From NCBI RefSeq assembly GCF_000724625.1, contig NZ_CP007139.1:744001-808000 (forward strand): a stretch of DNA of 64,000 nucleotides. The letters are read 5' to 3'. The position numbers and the translations under genes are program-made. Shown here piece after piece: positions 42,099 to 50,727 of the stretch. The stretch comes from Fimbriimonas ginsengisoli Gsoil 348. Lineage in GTDB: Bacteria > Armatimonadota > Fimbriimonadia > Fimbriimonadales > Fimbriimonadaceae. The stretch's first letter is position 1. The number at the start of each line of letters is the position of its first letter. The notes beneath the pieces are model-generated. The model was not told where the DNA came from. It worked only from the letters and a program-made list of their open reading frames with translations, and searched no databases.

Positions 42099-42203
42099 CG
42101 TGGCACGGGCTTCCAGCCCGTGTGTATCACGAGCATCCTGCTCGTGTAATTCCGCCAAGGGCAGGATGCCCTTGGGACCCACGGGCTGGAAGCCCGTGCC
42201 ACG
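42099..42203. repeat. Cluster of four stem-N5-stem hairpins between kdpE and the kdp structural genes
   Basis: CACGGGC-N5-GCCCGTG (42104-42122), CACGAGC-N5-GCTCGTG (42128-42146), CCAAGGGC-N5-GCCCTTGG (42155-42175) and CACGGGC-N5-GCCCGTG (42180-42198). The first and last are also reverse complements of each other. As the end of the kdpDE transcript it should form a strong structure and may separate it from the structural operon. Confidence 0.83.
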
Positions 42204-42206
42204 TTT

Positions 42207-42899
42207 CTACTCGTCGATCCTTAATCGGTAGCCGACGCCGGGTTCGTTGGTGATCAGTTTGGGGCGGGCGGGGGACGCTTCGAGTTTATGGCGGAGCTGG
42301 CCGGTGTAGACGCGGAGGTATTGCGATTCTTCGGCGTAGGCCGGACCCCAGACTTCGGTGAGGAGCTGGCGGTGGGTCACCACTCGGCCGGGATTCCGAG
42401 CGAGAGTAGCGAGAAGCTTGAACTCGATCGGAGTGAGATGGATCTCCTCGCTCCCTCGGAAAACCTGCCGGGCGGCGAGGTCGATGCGGACACCGTGGGC
42501 TTCGATCACCGGCTCCGGAGCGGCGCTCTTCCCCGTGTGGCGCAACGCCACGCGGATTCGGGCGAGGAGCTCGGGGACCCCGAAAGGCTTGGTAAGGTAG
42601 TCGTCCGCGCCCGCGTCGAGGGCGGCCACTTTATCCCGCTCCTGGCCACGGGCGGAGAGGACGATGATGGGAAGCTCGCTCCACTGGCGCACCTCGCGGG
42701 TGACGTCGAGGCCATCCATATCCGGCAACCCGAGGTCCAGAAGGACGACCTCCGGGTTTTCCGTGGCGATGGCGCGAATGCCGTTTCGCCCGTCGGCAGC
42801 CTCGGTAAGCGTGTATTCGCCGGGATCGAGGCTCGCCCGCAAAAATCGCCGAATCGCGGCTTCGTCGTCGATTACCAAGACACGGCGTGGCTCAGCCAA
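42207..42899 (-). CDS. kdpE: KdpE response regulator (OmpR family)
   Basis: 230 aa. Receiver domain with acidic pocket (LVIDDEAAIRRFL), phosphoacceptor Asp55 in VVLLDLGLPDMDG and Lys in YLTKPFGVPELLARIR, then a winged-helix DNA-binding domain (IHLTPIEFKLLATLARNPGRVVTHRQLLTEVWG, YIRVYTGQLRHKLE-type recognition helix). It activates kdp transcription when K+ is low. Its first codons overlap the kdpD end by 8 nt, so translation is coupled. Three candidate binding sites are described at 36299, 42078 and 45599. Confidence 0.96.
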   Translation of the reverse strand: MAEPRRVLVIDDEAAIRRFLRASLDPGEYTLTEAADGRNGIRAIATENPEVVLLDLGLPDMDGLDVTREVRQWSELPIIVLSARGQERDKVAALDAGADDYLTKPFGVPELLARIRVALRHTGKSAAPEPVIEAHGVRIDLAARQVFRGSEEIHLTPIEFKLLATLARNPGRVVTHRQLLTEVWGPAYAEESQYLRVYTGQLRHKLEASPARPKLITNEPGVGYRLRIDE

Positions 42900-45561
42900 C
42901 CGGAACCTCCGGCGCCCGGTCCGGCTTGGGAAGCTCGATCACGAACGTGGACCCTCCCCCCGTGCGATTCTTGGCCCAGATGCGGCCCCCGTGCAACCGG
43001 ACGATGGCGCGGCAAATCGCCAGGCCAAGTCCGAAACGCCCCCCGTCGCCGTCCCGTTTGGGGCGCTGGAACCGCTCAAAGATCGTTGCCTCGGATCCGA
43101 CGGGTATCCCCGGTCCTCGATCGGATACTTCGACATACACCGTCTCATCACCCGCCCATGCCGAGACTTCGATCGGCGAGTTGCCCTGGGCGTGGACGGC
43201 GGCGTTTTCGAAGAGGTTGGCGAAGACTTTCTCCATCAGAGCGCCGTCCAGCTCTAGTAGCGGGAGGTCGCTCGGAATGTGGATTTCCACTGGACGGTCG
43301 CTGAGAACGACGCGGGTCCGGTCCAAGGCCGCGGCAATAAGCTCCTCCAGGGACTGCCATTCAACGTTGGGACGGATCTCCCCCGAGTTGAGACGCGTCA
43401 TGTCGAGCAGATTCTGAACCTGCAAGTTCAGCCGCATCGACTCCTCATAGATGGTTTCCGCCAACTCCTGCTCGGCCCCTCCCCGCTCCCGCATGGCGCT
43501 GGCCGCCCCCGCAATCGCGGTCAGCGGCGTCCGTAGATCGTGCGAGATCGAGCTCAGCAAGGCGTTCCGCATCTTTTCCGACTCGGCTTGCAGCCGCGCC
43601 TCGTGCGACTCTTTGGCGAGCAGAGTCCTCTCCAGGGCTACCGCCAAGCCGGTCGCGAACGTCTCGAGCAGGGTTCGCTGGGCCAGTGTCAGAGCCTCCG
43701 ATTTAGATCTCGGAGAGAGTGCCAGCGCCCCCACCGAGCCCCGGGAGGCGCGAAGCGGTAGGTACATCGCCGCCGACCCCGGCAGGGTGTCGGTCCCGGC
43801 GCCCGCCGGTTTTCCGTGTTCGAACGCCCACTGGGCGACCGCCATTTCCGAGTCGTCCGCTTCAAAGCTGGTCACGGACGGAACCACCACCGTCAGCATC
43901 GAACGGGCATCCGGTAGCAGCACGGCAACATCCGTATCGAACTCGTCGCCGATTCGGCGCGCCGCCGCTTCCGCGATCTCCTGCTTGGTCCGACTCGCGG
44001 CCATGTCGCGGCTCACTTCGTAAAGGGCGGAAGTACGCCTTTCCCTCGACGCCGCGTCGGCCGCTTGGCGGCGAAACCGGCTGTTGAGGCCGCTCAGGAT
44101 TACCGACACCGCGAACATGACCACGAACGTGGGAAGAAACTCTACGTCGCTTACCGCGAACGTGTAGCGCGGGCTCACAAAGAAGAAGTCGAACGCGGCG
44201 ACGCTCAAAATAGCGGACAGCAGCGAAGGACCCCGGCCGACCCGGGTCGAAACCAGCCCCACCGCGAGCAGATACAGCATGATCAGGTTCGACAGGTGCA
44301 CCCAGGGGCTCAAAAGGAAGCAGAGTGCGGTGGTCGCCGCCACCGCCAGCACGCTGGCGGCATACTCCTCCGGCCTGGCGTCCGCCACCTGAATCGGCGT
44401 CGGCCTTTCGCTCGGTGTCTCCGATTCTCCCGTGATCACATGGACGTCGATGTCCCCGCTCCGGCGCACCAGGTCGTCGACCACCGAACCGCGAACAAGC
44501 TCATGCCACCGAGAACGGATCGGCTTGCCAACGATGATCAAGCCGGCTCCGCGTTGACGCGCGACCGTTAGGATCTCGGCGACGATGTCGTGGCCGCTGC
44601 GACTCAGCGTTTCCATCCCCAAGGCCTCGGCGAGGCGCATCGCTCGCTCTGCCCGATCCCGATCTTCGTCGGAGCGATTGGTCTGACGATCGCTGATCAC
44701 CGAGATAGCTAGGACTTGAGCGTGCATCGCCGTGCCATACCTCGCGGCGGCCCGGATCACCCGCTCACCCAGCCGGTTCGGGGCGACGCAGACGAGGATA
44801 CGCTGGCGGGATCCCATCGACCCGGGGGAAGCATCCGCCCGGCGGAAGGATTGAATTTCGGCGTCCACCCGGTCCGCCGCCCTTCGTAGCGCAAGCTCCC
44901 GGAGCGCCAGCAAGTTTCCCCGGCAGAAGAACCCCTCCAGGGCCCGCTCGGTTTGGGCGGGCACGTACACCTTCCCTTCTTGCACCCGCTGTCTTAGCTC
45001 GTCCGGGGGAATATCGACCAGCTCGATTTCGTCCGCGGCATCGATAAACGTGTCGGGAACGGTTTCCTGGACGAACACTCCGGTCATGCTCGCCACGACG
45101 TCGCGAAGGCTCTCCACGTGCTGAATGTTGATCGCAGTGTGCACGTCGATCCCAGCCGCTAACAACTCCTCCACGTCTTGATAACGCTTAAGGTGGCGCG
45201 ATCCCGGAGCATTGGTATGGGGCAGCTCGTCCACGACCAGCAAGCGCGGTCGCCGCCGAAGCGCCTCGTCGATATCGAATTCCTTGAGAAGAATGCCGCG
45301 GTGCTCGACTTCCCGAAGTGGCAACGATGGAAGCCCCACGAGGAGCGCCTCGGTCTCTTTCCGACCGTGCGTTTCCGCATAGCCGACGACGAGATCGATC
45401 CCTCGCGCGATCTGCTCGTGCGCCTCGCTGAGCATCGCGTACGTCTTGCCGACACCGGCGGACATGCCCAAAAAGATCTTGAGCCGCCCCCTCGTGCGCT
45501 CGGTCATTTCTCGCTGAGCGATGCGCAACAAAACATCGGGATCCGGTCGCTCACGGCGCAT
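42892..45561 (-). CDS. kdpD: KdpD sensor histidine kinase
   Basis: 889 aa. N-terminal KdpD domain with Walker A GMSAGVGKT at 32-40 and VVDELPHTNAPGSRH; Usp domain about 250-380; four TM helices in DUF4118 about 400-495; GAF-like region about 510-650; HisKA with H674 in SISHDLRTPLTAIAG; HATPase_c with N-box and G-boxes (LSDRGPGIPVGSE, FGLGLAICRAIV). The full standard architecture. It senses K+ and turgor and phosphorylates KdpE. It is the first gene of the regulator pair, with a copy of the proposed operator 38-55 nt upstream, i.e. possible autoregulation. Confidence 0.96.
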   Translation of the reverse strand: MRRERPDPDVLLRIAQREMTERTRGRLKIFLGMSAGVGKTYAMLSEAHEQIARGIDLVVGYAETHGRKETEALLVGLPSLPLREVEHRGILLKEFDIDEALRRRPRLLVVDELPHTNAPGSRHLKRYQDVEELLAAGIDVHTAINIQHVESLRDVVASMTGVFVQETVPDTFIDAADEIELVDIPPDELRQRVQEGKVYVPAQTERALEGFFCRGNLLALRELALRRAADRVDAEIQSFRRADASPGSMGSRQRILVCVAPNRLGERVIRAAARYGTAMHAQVLAISVISDRQTNRSDEDRDRAERAMRLAEALGMETLSRSGHDIVAEILTVARQRGAGLIIVGKPIRSRWHELVRGSVVDDLVRRSGDIDVHVITGESETPSERPTPIQVADARPEEYAASVLAVAATTALCFLLSPWVHLSNLIMLYLLAVGLVSTRVGRGPSLLSAILSVAAFDFFFVSPRYTFAVSDVEFLPTFVVMFAVSVILSGLNSRFRRQAADAASRERRTSALYEVSRDMAASRTKQEIAEAAARRIGDEFDTDVAVLLPDARSMLTVVVPSVTSFEADDSEMAVAQWAFEHGKPAGAGTDTLPGSAAMYLPLRASRGSVGALALSPRSKSEALTLAQRTLLETFATGLAVALERTLLAKESHEARLQAESEKMRNALLSSISHDLRTPLTAIAGAASAMRERGGAEQELAETIYEESMRLNLQVQNLLDMTRLNSGEIRPNVEWQSLEELIAAALDRTRVVLSDRPVEIHIPSDLPLLELDGALMEKVFANLFENAAVHAQGNSPIEVSAWAGDETVYVEVSDRGPGIPVGSEATIFERFQRPKRDGDGGRFGLGLAICRAIVRLHGGRIWAKNRTGGGSTFVIELPKPDRAPEVPVG

Positions 45562-45598
45562 CCGCAGTCAGAGTGGCACATTCGTGGCTGAGAAGCGC

Positions 45599-45616
45599 AT
45601 AAGGAAAATATAAAGG
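45599..45616 (-). promoter_or_regulatory. Proposed KdpE operator, copy C (kdpDE)
   Basis: Plus-strand ATAAGGA-N4-ATAAAGG, 11-bp period, i.e. one base pattern short of copies A and B. It lies 38-55 nt before the kdpD start. Confidence 0.55.
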
Positions 45617-45619
45617 TCC

Positions 45620-45705
45620 GCTCCCTCTTCGCGCCTTTGCGTGATCAGGCCCGTCTCCCCTTCTCTCCCCTTCCTCTTTGCGTCTTCGCGCTTTTGCGTG
45701 ACCCA
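45620..45705. repeat. TTTGCG-type dispersed repeat, copies 2 and 3
   Basis: Two related blocks, 45627-45646 and 45673-45703, with the wording CTTCGCGCCTTTGCGTGA. They match the repeat at 6191-6220. They are between kdpD and a glycoside hydrolase gene. Confidence 0.65.
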
Positions 45706-45736
45706 CGCATCTCCCCCCTCCCTCCATGCGCCGCCA

Positions 45737-47020
45737 CTAAGGCTGGATCCACAGGTACACGGGCGACTCGCCGATGCTCACGGTTACCGATCCGTCCTTG
45801 GCAACCGTGAACGGGACTGACTCCGCCGGCGACTGAGAGAGCGGCATCCTTTCGGCACGGACCACCTTTCCCAGTTTGGGAAGAGTCACCGTCGCTTGTC
45901 TCTCCGCACCGGTCGGGGACCAGACGGCGACGATACGGTCGTTCGCATTCTTATCTGACCGGAATTCGTAGGCATACGCCTGCCCCTCCCGCTGAAATAG
46001 GGGTCGCGAGAACCGGTAGTCGCCCAGCGCCTTTTGAAGGTGGGCAATCGCGTAGAACGACGGTTTCGGCTTAAAGCCGCGAGTGAGGCCGGACGAGCCG
46101 TGGAGTTGGGGCACGTCGTCGTCGTTGAACCAGAAGATGTACGCCCGATCGACGTCCATCGCCGCGAACACGAGGAAGGAGCGGACGAGGTACTGGGCCT
46201 GCTGCGTGTCGGTCGAGCCGACCCATTTGCTGAAGTCGCCAGTCGAGGGCGCCGGCTTGGTCGAGGCGTCCCAACCGAACTCGGTGACCCAAACTTTCTT
46301 CCCCGGGGCATTCGCATTGCGCCAGTCGATCACTTCCTGCACCTGCTTCAGGTACCGGATGGAAGGATCTTCCGGGTAGCTGCGCCGCCATGTCGGCCAC
46401 TGCTCTTTGAACGCGTAGGAGTGGACGTTCAGCACGTCGCATAGGTCGTTCAGGCCCCTTAGGTTCTCGTAATCCTTGGAGTACCGGTCCTCCTTACCTT
46501 TCGCGACCGCGCACGAGGCGATCAGCATCTTGGGATCACCAGCCCGCAAGCCGCGAGCCATGCTCTCGAACATCGTGCGGTATTGAGCGTCGGTGTACTT
46601 CTCCGGCTCGTTTCCGATCTCCGCGCTGCTGACTAAGGGATGAGAGCTCGACGGTCCGAAGGCGCGGGCGAATGCCCGCCCGTACTCGAACGCATCCCGC
46701 TTCACGTCCTTCCACTTCTCCGGTGCGATCGACTCGAACTGCAAAGACGCATCGATCCCATATCCAGCCGCGATCCACTTGCCGTACAACTCATTCCAGT
46801 TCACACCGTTTCTAGTCGACGGAAAGGTTGTCCCCTGCGAAGTGTCCGGCCCGAGATCCCATTCCACCGGATGGTAGTCCCTAAGCCGCTTCGTCACCGG
46901 CGCATAAAGCTCCGGCCGCATTTGGACGGTATGCGTATTCAGCCCGATGAAGTCGCTAATCAGCGGCTTCAATTTCGGCCCGCGGCAGGCAGCAAGCCAC
47001 AAGGAGAGCAAGAGCACCAT
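45737..47020 (-). CDS. Lipoprotein glycoside hydrolase (clan GH-A type)
   Basis: 427 aa. Lipobox LAAC at the end of a short signal. (beta/alpha)8 hydrolase features: acid/base Glu in SAEIGNEPEKY and the second Glu (nucleophile) in KKVWVTEFGWDAS, about 120 residues apart, with LNVHSYAFKEQ between. The C-terminal about 80 residues are a beta domain (AVWSPTGAERQATVTLPKLG). Clan GH-A retaining enzymes cleave beta-linked sugars; the exact family (for example GH39-like) and substrate cannot be told by eye. It stands alone. Confidence 0.82.
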   Translation of the reverse strand: MVLLLSLWLAACRGPKLKPLISDFIGLNTHTVQMRPELYAPVTKRLRDYHPVEWDLGPDTSQGTTFPSTRNGVNWNELYGKWIAAGYGIDASLQFESIAPEKWKDVKRDAFEYGRAFARAFGPSSSHPLVSSAEIGNEPEKYTDAQYRTMFESMARGLRAGDPKMLIASCAVAKGKEDRYSKDYENLRGLNDLCDVLNVHSYAFKEQWPTWRRSYPEDPSIRYLKQVQEVIDWRNANAPGKKVWVTEFGWDASTKPAPSTGDFSKWVGSTDTQQAQYLVRSFLVFAAMDVDRAYIFWFNDDDVPQLHGSSGLTRGFKPKPSFYAIAHLQKALGDYRFSRPLFQREGQAYAYEFRSDKNANDRIVAVWSPTGAERQATVTLPKLGKVVRAERMPLSQSPAESVPFTVAKDGSVTVSIGESPVYLWIQP

Positions 47021-47131
47021 GCCCTATTCTGAGTTCTCTCGCGCGGCATTTCTCGTAGAGGAGATATCGTCGGCTCGGAATTATTAAAATTTTTTACAGT
47101 AAGCCAAATGTCGTGATATCGTGTACGCATC

Positions 47132-48628
47132 GTGAATCGTGCTATTGCATTAGCGTTTACAGGGCTACTGCTGTTTGCTCCTTCTAAGCTCCTGGCTGGG
47201 TACTACGTTGCCGGCATGACGTCCGGACTCACCATGTCCGTTAGCGGCGGAGGCGGTTATTCGGTTACGCCTGGACACGGCGCCATCAGTGGAGGAGCGG
47301 GAGGCGGTGGAGGCTCAGCCAGTGCGTCTGGCCTCATCTCGACGACGTTCACCTGGCAGCGTGGCACGATCTACGGCGGCGAGCTTGACCCGGACGACAA
47401 CCCTCCCGACACCGTTGTCGTCATCGAAACCTGCAATGCTTCGGCGGGAGCCTCGGCATATGGCGGCGCTTCTGGGTCCAGTGCAGCCAACAACGGCCTC
47501 GGAACCACCACAGTCAACCTGACCACACCGATTTACCAGCCGGTGCCGTTTCCGCCCTTTCAGATTCAGATCGGAACGAACTACAGCTCCGTCTGCAATG
47601 GCTCTAAAGCCACCATCAAACCCGGCGGAGATACCGTTACCGTTAATCAGTGCTCAGTGTCCGGCTCGGCTTCCAGCGGGAGCGGTCCCTTCAACGTCGG
47701 CGTTACCTACGGTGTCTCATGCGATGCCGTTAATCTGTTTGTCAACGGCACGGTTAAGGACCATGGGACCCAGTACGGTGAGGTCGGCCGACTCGATTCC
47801 GGCACACTTTCCGCGCCCGGCGTCATTCTTAGCCAATGGCAGTGGAATGTAGGCGGATCGGACGCGTTTAAAACCTACAGGCACGACACCATCGGCTTGG
47901 TTACCTACCTGACCTCCGCAGATCTCGCCGTGGAGTCACCGTCCTGGCACTGGAAAAAGGGCAAGGCTGAGACCGTATCGGTCACTGCTAACGCCTCTTA
48001 TAACGGTGTTTCGATCGGCTCCATTTATCAATCCAAAACCGTCAATGTCGAGGCGCCAACCCCCGTTTGGTCGGGAATAACCCCGTCCGGCCTGTCGAAC
48101 GAGGTGCACTACGGGCTCGTCTCTAACGGCAATCCGACCTGCCTTTCTCCCATTACCGGCAGTCCGGTTGGAATGTACTATTCGTTCGGCGGCACCAAAT
48201 GCCCTCACTTTCCGGACGGCACGCTTTTTTGCGCTCAATTGGTAAACGCCTACTGGTACTTCGACGGAATCCTCATCGACCAGTGGAGCACGACATCGGG
48301 GCGCTACGACCTCGACAGTTCGTACCCTTACAATAACAGCGGCCCTACTTACGATCCAGCGGTCTACCGGTACCCAATCAGAGAAGACGACCAGGACACT
48401 CCCGGATATTGGAAGATTCAGGTTGGAGCCGTGCAGGTTCTCACCAATTTTCAAACGAACTTGATGTACAGGTCCAGTGACACTTCAGAACAGGACATAG
48501 CCCTATATAGTCAGTCTTGGGATTGGAATGGTTCGAGCACTTCCTCTCCCCCGCCCGCCAGTCCTACCGCCGGAGGCGGGGGGGCGCTATCCAGTCATCC
48601 GACCTGGACCAACATATTCGTTCCATGA
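47132..48628 (+). CDS. Secreted Gly/Ser-rich protein of unknown function
   Basis: 498 aa from a GTG; signal peptide to about residue 22. The first 110 residues are rich in Gly, Ser and Ala; the rest is beta-rich with many Asn, Tyr and Thr residues and a few paired Cys (CNASAGAS, CSVSG, VSCDAV, CPHFPDGTLFCAQL). It ends with a Ser/Pro-rich segment and HPTWTNIFVP. The upstream 111 bp are AT-rich (TTAAAATTTTTTACAG). Its stop overlaps the next start as ATGA. Possibly an exported coat or surface protein; no family recognised. Confidence 0.68.
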   Translation: MNRAIALAFTGLLLFAPSKLLAGYYVAGMTSGLTMSVSGGGGYSVTPGHGAISGGAGGGGGSASASGLISTTFTWQRGTIYGGELDPDDNPPDTVVVIETCNASAGASAYGGASGSSAANNGLGTTTVNLTTPIYQPVPFPPFQIQIGTNYSSVCNGSKATIKPGGDTVTVNQCSVSGSASSGSGPFNVGVTYGVSCDAVNLFVNGTVKDHGTQYGEVGRLDSGTLSAPGVILSQWQWNVGGSDAFKTYRHDTIGLVTYLTSADLAVESPSWHWKKGKAETVSVTANASYNGVSIGSIYQSKTVNVEAPTPVWSGITPSGLSNEVHYGLVSNGNPTCLSPITGSPVGMYYSFGGTKCPHFPDGTLFCAQLVNAYWYFDGILIDQWSTTSGRYDLDSSYPYNNSGPTYDPAVYRYPIREDDQDTPGYWKIQVGAVQVLTNFQTNLMYRSSDTSEQDIALYSQSWDWNGSSTSSPPPASPTAGGGGALSSHPTWTNIFVP

Positions 48629-49524
48629 ACCGGATGTCGAAAAAGGAAACCATCGTGAAAAAAAAGAACGTAGGAGTTTGGGTTTTGGCTGGTTCCGTGG
48701 CCGTGGTGGCGGCCGTCGCGACCGTGCCGACGTTTGGTGGGTCGAAGCAAGTTGCGCCTCGCGGGCCGTTGAACGCATCTGGTCTCAAGCTGAAGGCTCA
48801 ACGGGCGGTTTATGAAAAGTCGGTGGGGAATGCGAATGCCGATTTCTTCGCCAAACAGTACGATAAGGCTCTTGATGGGTATCGAGCCGCAAAGGCTCTA
48901 CCAACGCTCAGCCCCGATCCGACGATCGACTGCAAGATGGGGACGTGCTTCGCGGCGCTCGGCCGGTATCGTGACGCGCTGGCGGCTTTCCGAGCCGCTC
49001 AGACGACGGATCAAGTTGGCTCGTCGACCGGCTTAATCGATGCCGAGATCGCCTTACTTGCCTTTCGGCACGGTGATGCGGCCACGCTCCACGACGTCGT
49101 CAGTAAGTCCCACGGCCGTTATTTGGAGGGGGGAAAAATTAGAGATGACGTAACCTTAACCTCTGGTCCGGGCGAGTCGAGTGTTTCGGACGCGCAGGTC
49201 TTTCTCGTTTTCGCCAGAGCGTTTGCCGCGGCTTATCAGCGTGAGGGGGTTGATTTCGCCTACGGCAAGGCCATGGCGATGAGCCATAGCGATCCGAGGG
49301 TCGCTATGGAGTATGCCTTCTCTCTCCGAGCGAACTTTTACGATGTCCAAGGCGAGGCGGATGTCCTCAGTCAAGCCGGCGCAACTAAGGACCCTCACTT
49401 AACTCTGGACATCAAGCGAGAATTGCAGAGCGCCCGACAGACCCTGTCCATTTCCGTAGACAAAGCGCCGTCGAAGGTCGAAGCGCTTAAACGGGGTGCT
49501 TTCCAAGCACAGGGTGTTTACTGA
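48625..49524 (+). CDS. Membrane-anchored protein with TPR-like helices
   Basis: 299 aa from the ATG at 48625, overlapping the previous stop. A GTG at 48655 (VKKKNVGVWVL) is an alternative start. One N-terminal TM helix (VGVWVLAGSVAVVAAVATVPTFGG), then helix pairs of TPR type (ADFFAKQYDKALDGYRAAKALPT, MGTCFAALGRYRDALAAFRAAQTT). Coupled translation with the secreted protein upstream suggests joint function, perhaps assembly or display of that protein. Inference only. Confidence 0.68.
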   Translation: MNRMSKKETIVKKKNVGVWVLAGSVAVVAAVATVPTFGGSKQVAPRGPLNASGLKLKAQRAVYEKSVGNANADFFAKQYDKALDGYRAAKALPTLSPDPTIDCKMGTCFAALGRYRDALAAFRAAQTTDQVGSSTGLIDAEIALLAFRHGDAATLHDVVSKSHGRYLEGGKIRDDVTLTSGPGESSVSDAQVFLVFARAFAAAYQREGVDFAYGKAMAMSHSDPRVAMEYAFSLRANFYDVQGEADVLSQAGATKDPHLTLDIKRELQSARQTLSISVDKAPSKVEALKRGAFQAQGVY

Positions 49525-49716
49525 GCGAGTCGTCTTGGCCAATAATCCCAAGTCGAACAAGCAGCCCCAGCGCTAGCGGATGTCCGCCGTCGGGCTCATT
49601 CCGACGACACAATACAACTTCTCCTCCGGACGGCATACTGACGTGGGGCTGCGGATTGCAAAGCAATCTTTGGCGGTGCAAAAATGCCTTTCCGCACCAC
49701 GGCGTAAGTCTCTTCC
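49525..49716. other. Leader region of the MOSC gene with a 9-bp long-range stem
   Basis: GCAGCCCCA at 49560-49568 and TGGGGCTGC at about 49645-49653 can pair around a loop of about 75 nt that has smaller palindromes (CGTCGGGCTCATTCCGACG). No ORF. A structured leader is possible; it does not match a Moco-type riboswitch that I know. Confidence 0.4.
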
Positions 49717-50187
49717 ATGTCGCAAGCCGCCCTCCTCGAATATCCGATCCAGATTGCCCTCGGCTCGGTCGTGGCTCTCTATCGAAAGCCCGCGCGCGGA
49801 GTGATGGAAGTCGCCGACTCGCTAGAAGCGGTCGGCGGTAAAGGATTTGTCGGCGACTACTCGTTCGGCAAACGGCGACGACAAGCCTTGTTATTGTCGA
49901 CCGTCGAACTGAATGCCTTCGGCTACCGGTCCGGAGAGCTAAGGGAAAACATCACCCTCGACATTCCCGGACTTCAAAGCCTTCCGATCGGGACGGTGAT
50001 TACCGTCGGCGAAGTGGAGTTCGAGATCGAGCAAGACTGCGCCCCGTGCGGAGGCATGGCCCGACGTTTGGGCGAGGATCGACAAGAATTCGTGGCAAAG
50101 ATGGCGGGAAATCGAGGGATGCTGTGCAAGGTGCGCTCTTCCGGCACGATTCGTGTGGGAGACGTGGTAAAAGTGCGTGGTGGCTAG
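49717..50187 (+). CDS. MOSC-domain protein
   Basis: 156 aa. MOSC fold: GFVGDYSFGKRRRQALLLSTVELNAFGY and the conserved Cys region DCAPCGGMARRLGEDRQEF. MOSC domains use a Cys in molybdenum cofactor sulfuration or related thiol chemistry; in short stand-alone proteins the substrate is unknown. The next gene starts 11 nt before its stop in another frame, suggesting coupling. Confidence 0.86.
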   Translation: MSQAALLEYPIQIALGSVVALYRKPARGVMEVADSLEAVGGKGFVGDYSFGKRRRQALLLSTVELNAFGYRSGELRENITLDIPGLQSLPIGTVITVGEVEFEIEQDCAPCGGMARRLGEDRQEFVAKMAGNRGMLCKVRSSGTIRVGDVVKVRGG

Positions 50188-50506
50188 CGGAACACATGGA
50201 CGTCGTGACGCGGTTGGCTCGGGCCTAGGGATCGTGGTGTTCCTGGGAGGGGTCGGCCTCTTATTATTGGTCTTCCGCCTTGCCTACGAAATGTTCTCGG
50301 TTTCGCCCAGCGACGTGCTTCACATCAAAGGGGCTAAAGCGATCGATTTCGGAACCGTGGGCAATTCGGTCACGGAAATCATCGTAAAAATTTTGCTCCT
50401 CCTGGTGATGGGAGTTTGTGGCTCGCTTATTGCGAACCGGGGGATTCTCCTTTACACCCATTCGCGAGGCCTGGATCACAAGCCCGCGCCGAAAGAGACC
50501 CCATAG
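50177..50506 (+). CDS. Two-TM membrane protein of unknown function
   Basis: 109 aa from a GTG (50177 or the next GTG at 50180), overlapping the MOSC gene end. Two TM helices (LGIVVFLGGVGLLLLVFRLAYEMF and IIVKILLLLVMGVCGSLIANRGI) separated by a short polar loop. No family recognised. Confidence 0.62.
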   Translation: MVASGTHGRRDAVGSGLGIVVFLGGVGLLLLVFRLAYEMFSVSPSDVLHIKGAKAIDFGTVGNSVTEIIVKILLLLVMGVCGSLIANRGILLYTHSRGLDHKPAPKETP

Positions 50507-50550
50507 CTGGGCCAGTGGACCGTCAAAACTCATTTTTGGACGCTGCATCT

Positions 50551-50600
50551 TACGGCGAAGCCGTGTAGCCGCAGGTTGTTCGTACCTGCGGACAGCCCCG
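50551..50600. repeat. Dispersed 'AGCCGCAGGTT...ACCTGCG' repeat, copy 2
   Basis: GCGAAGCCGTGTAGCCGCAGG then TTGTTCGTACCTGCGGACAG, the same unit as 21392-21440 with small changes. Between convergent genes. Confidence 0.75.
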
Positions 50601-50727
50601 AAAGGCCGACCAAGTTCCTCAAGAATAGCCAAAGAATGAGGCTTGACGAGCTAGTAGTACTGTTTAGATTGGGATGAACAACAAGCTTCTTACTCGGGCG
50701 GGCCGCCCGTGCCACCTTGACAAGAGG

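Noticed and set aside
42099-42203. CRISPR-like array
   Set aside because: Units are different hairpins with no equal repeats or equal-length spacers, and no cas gene is present in the window.
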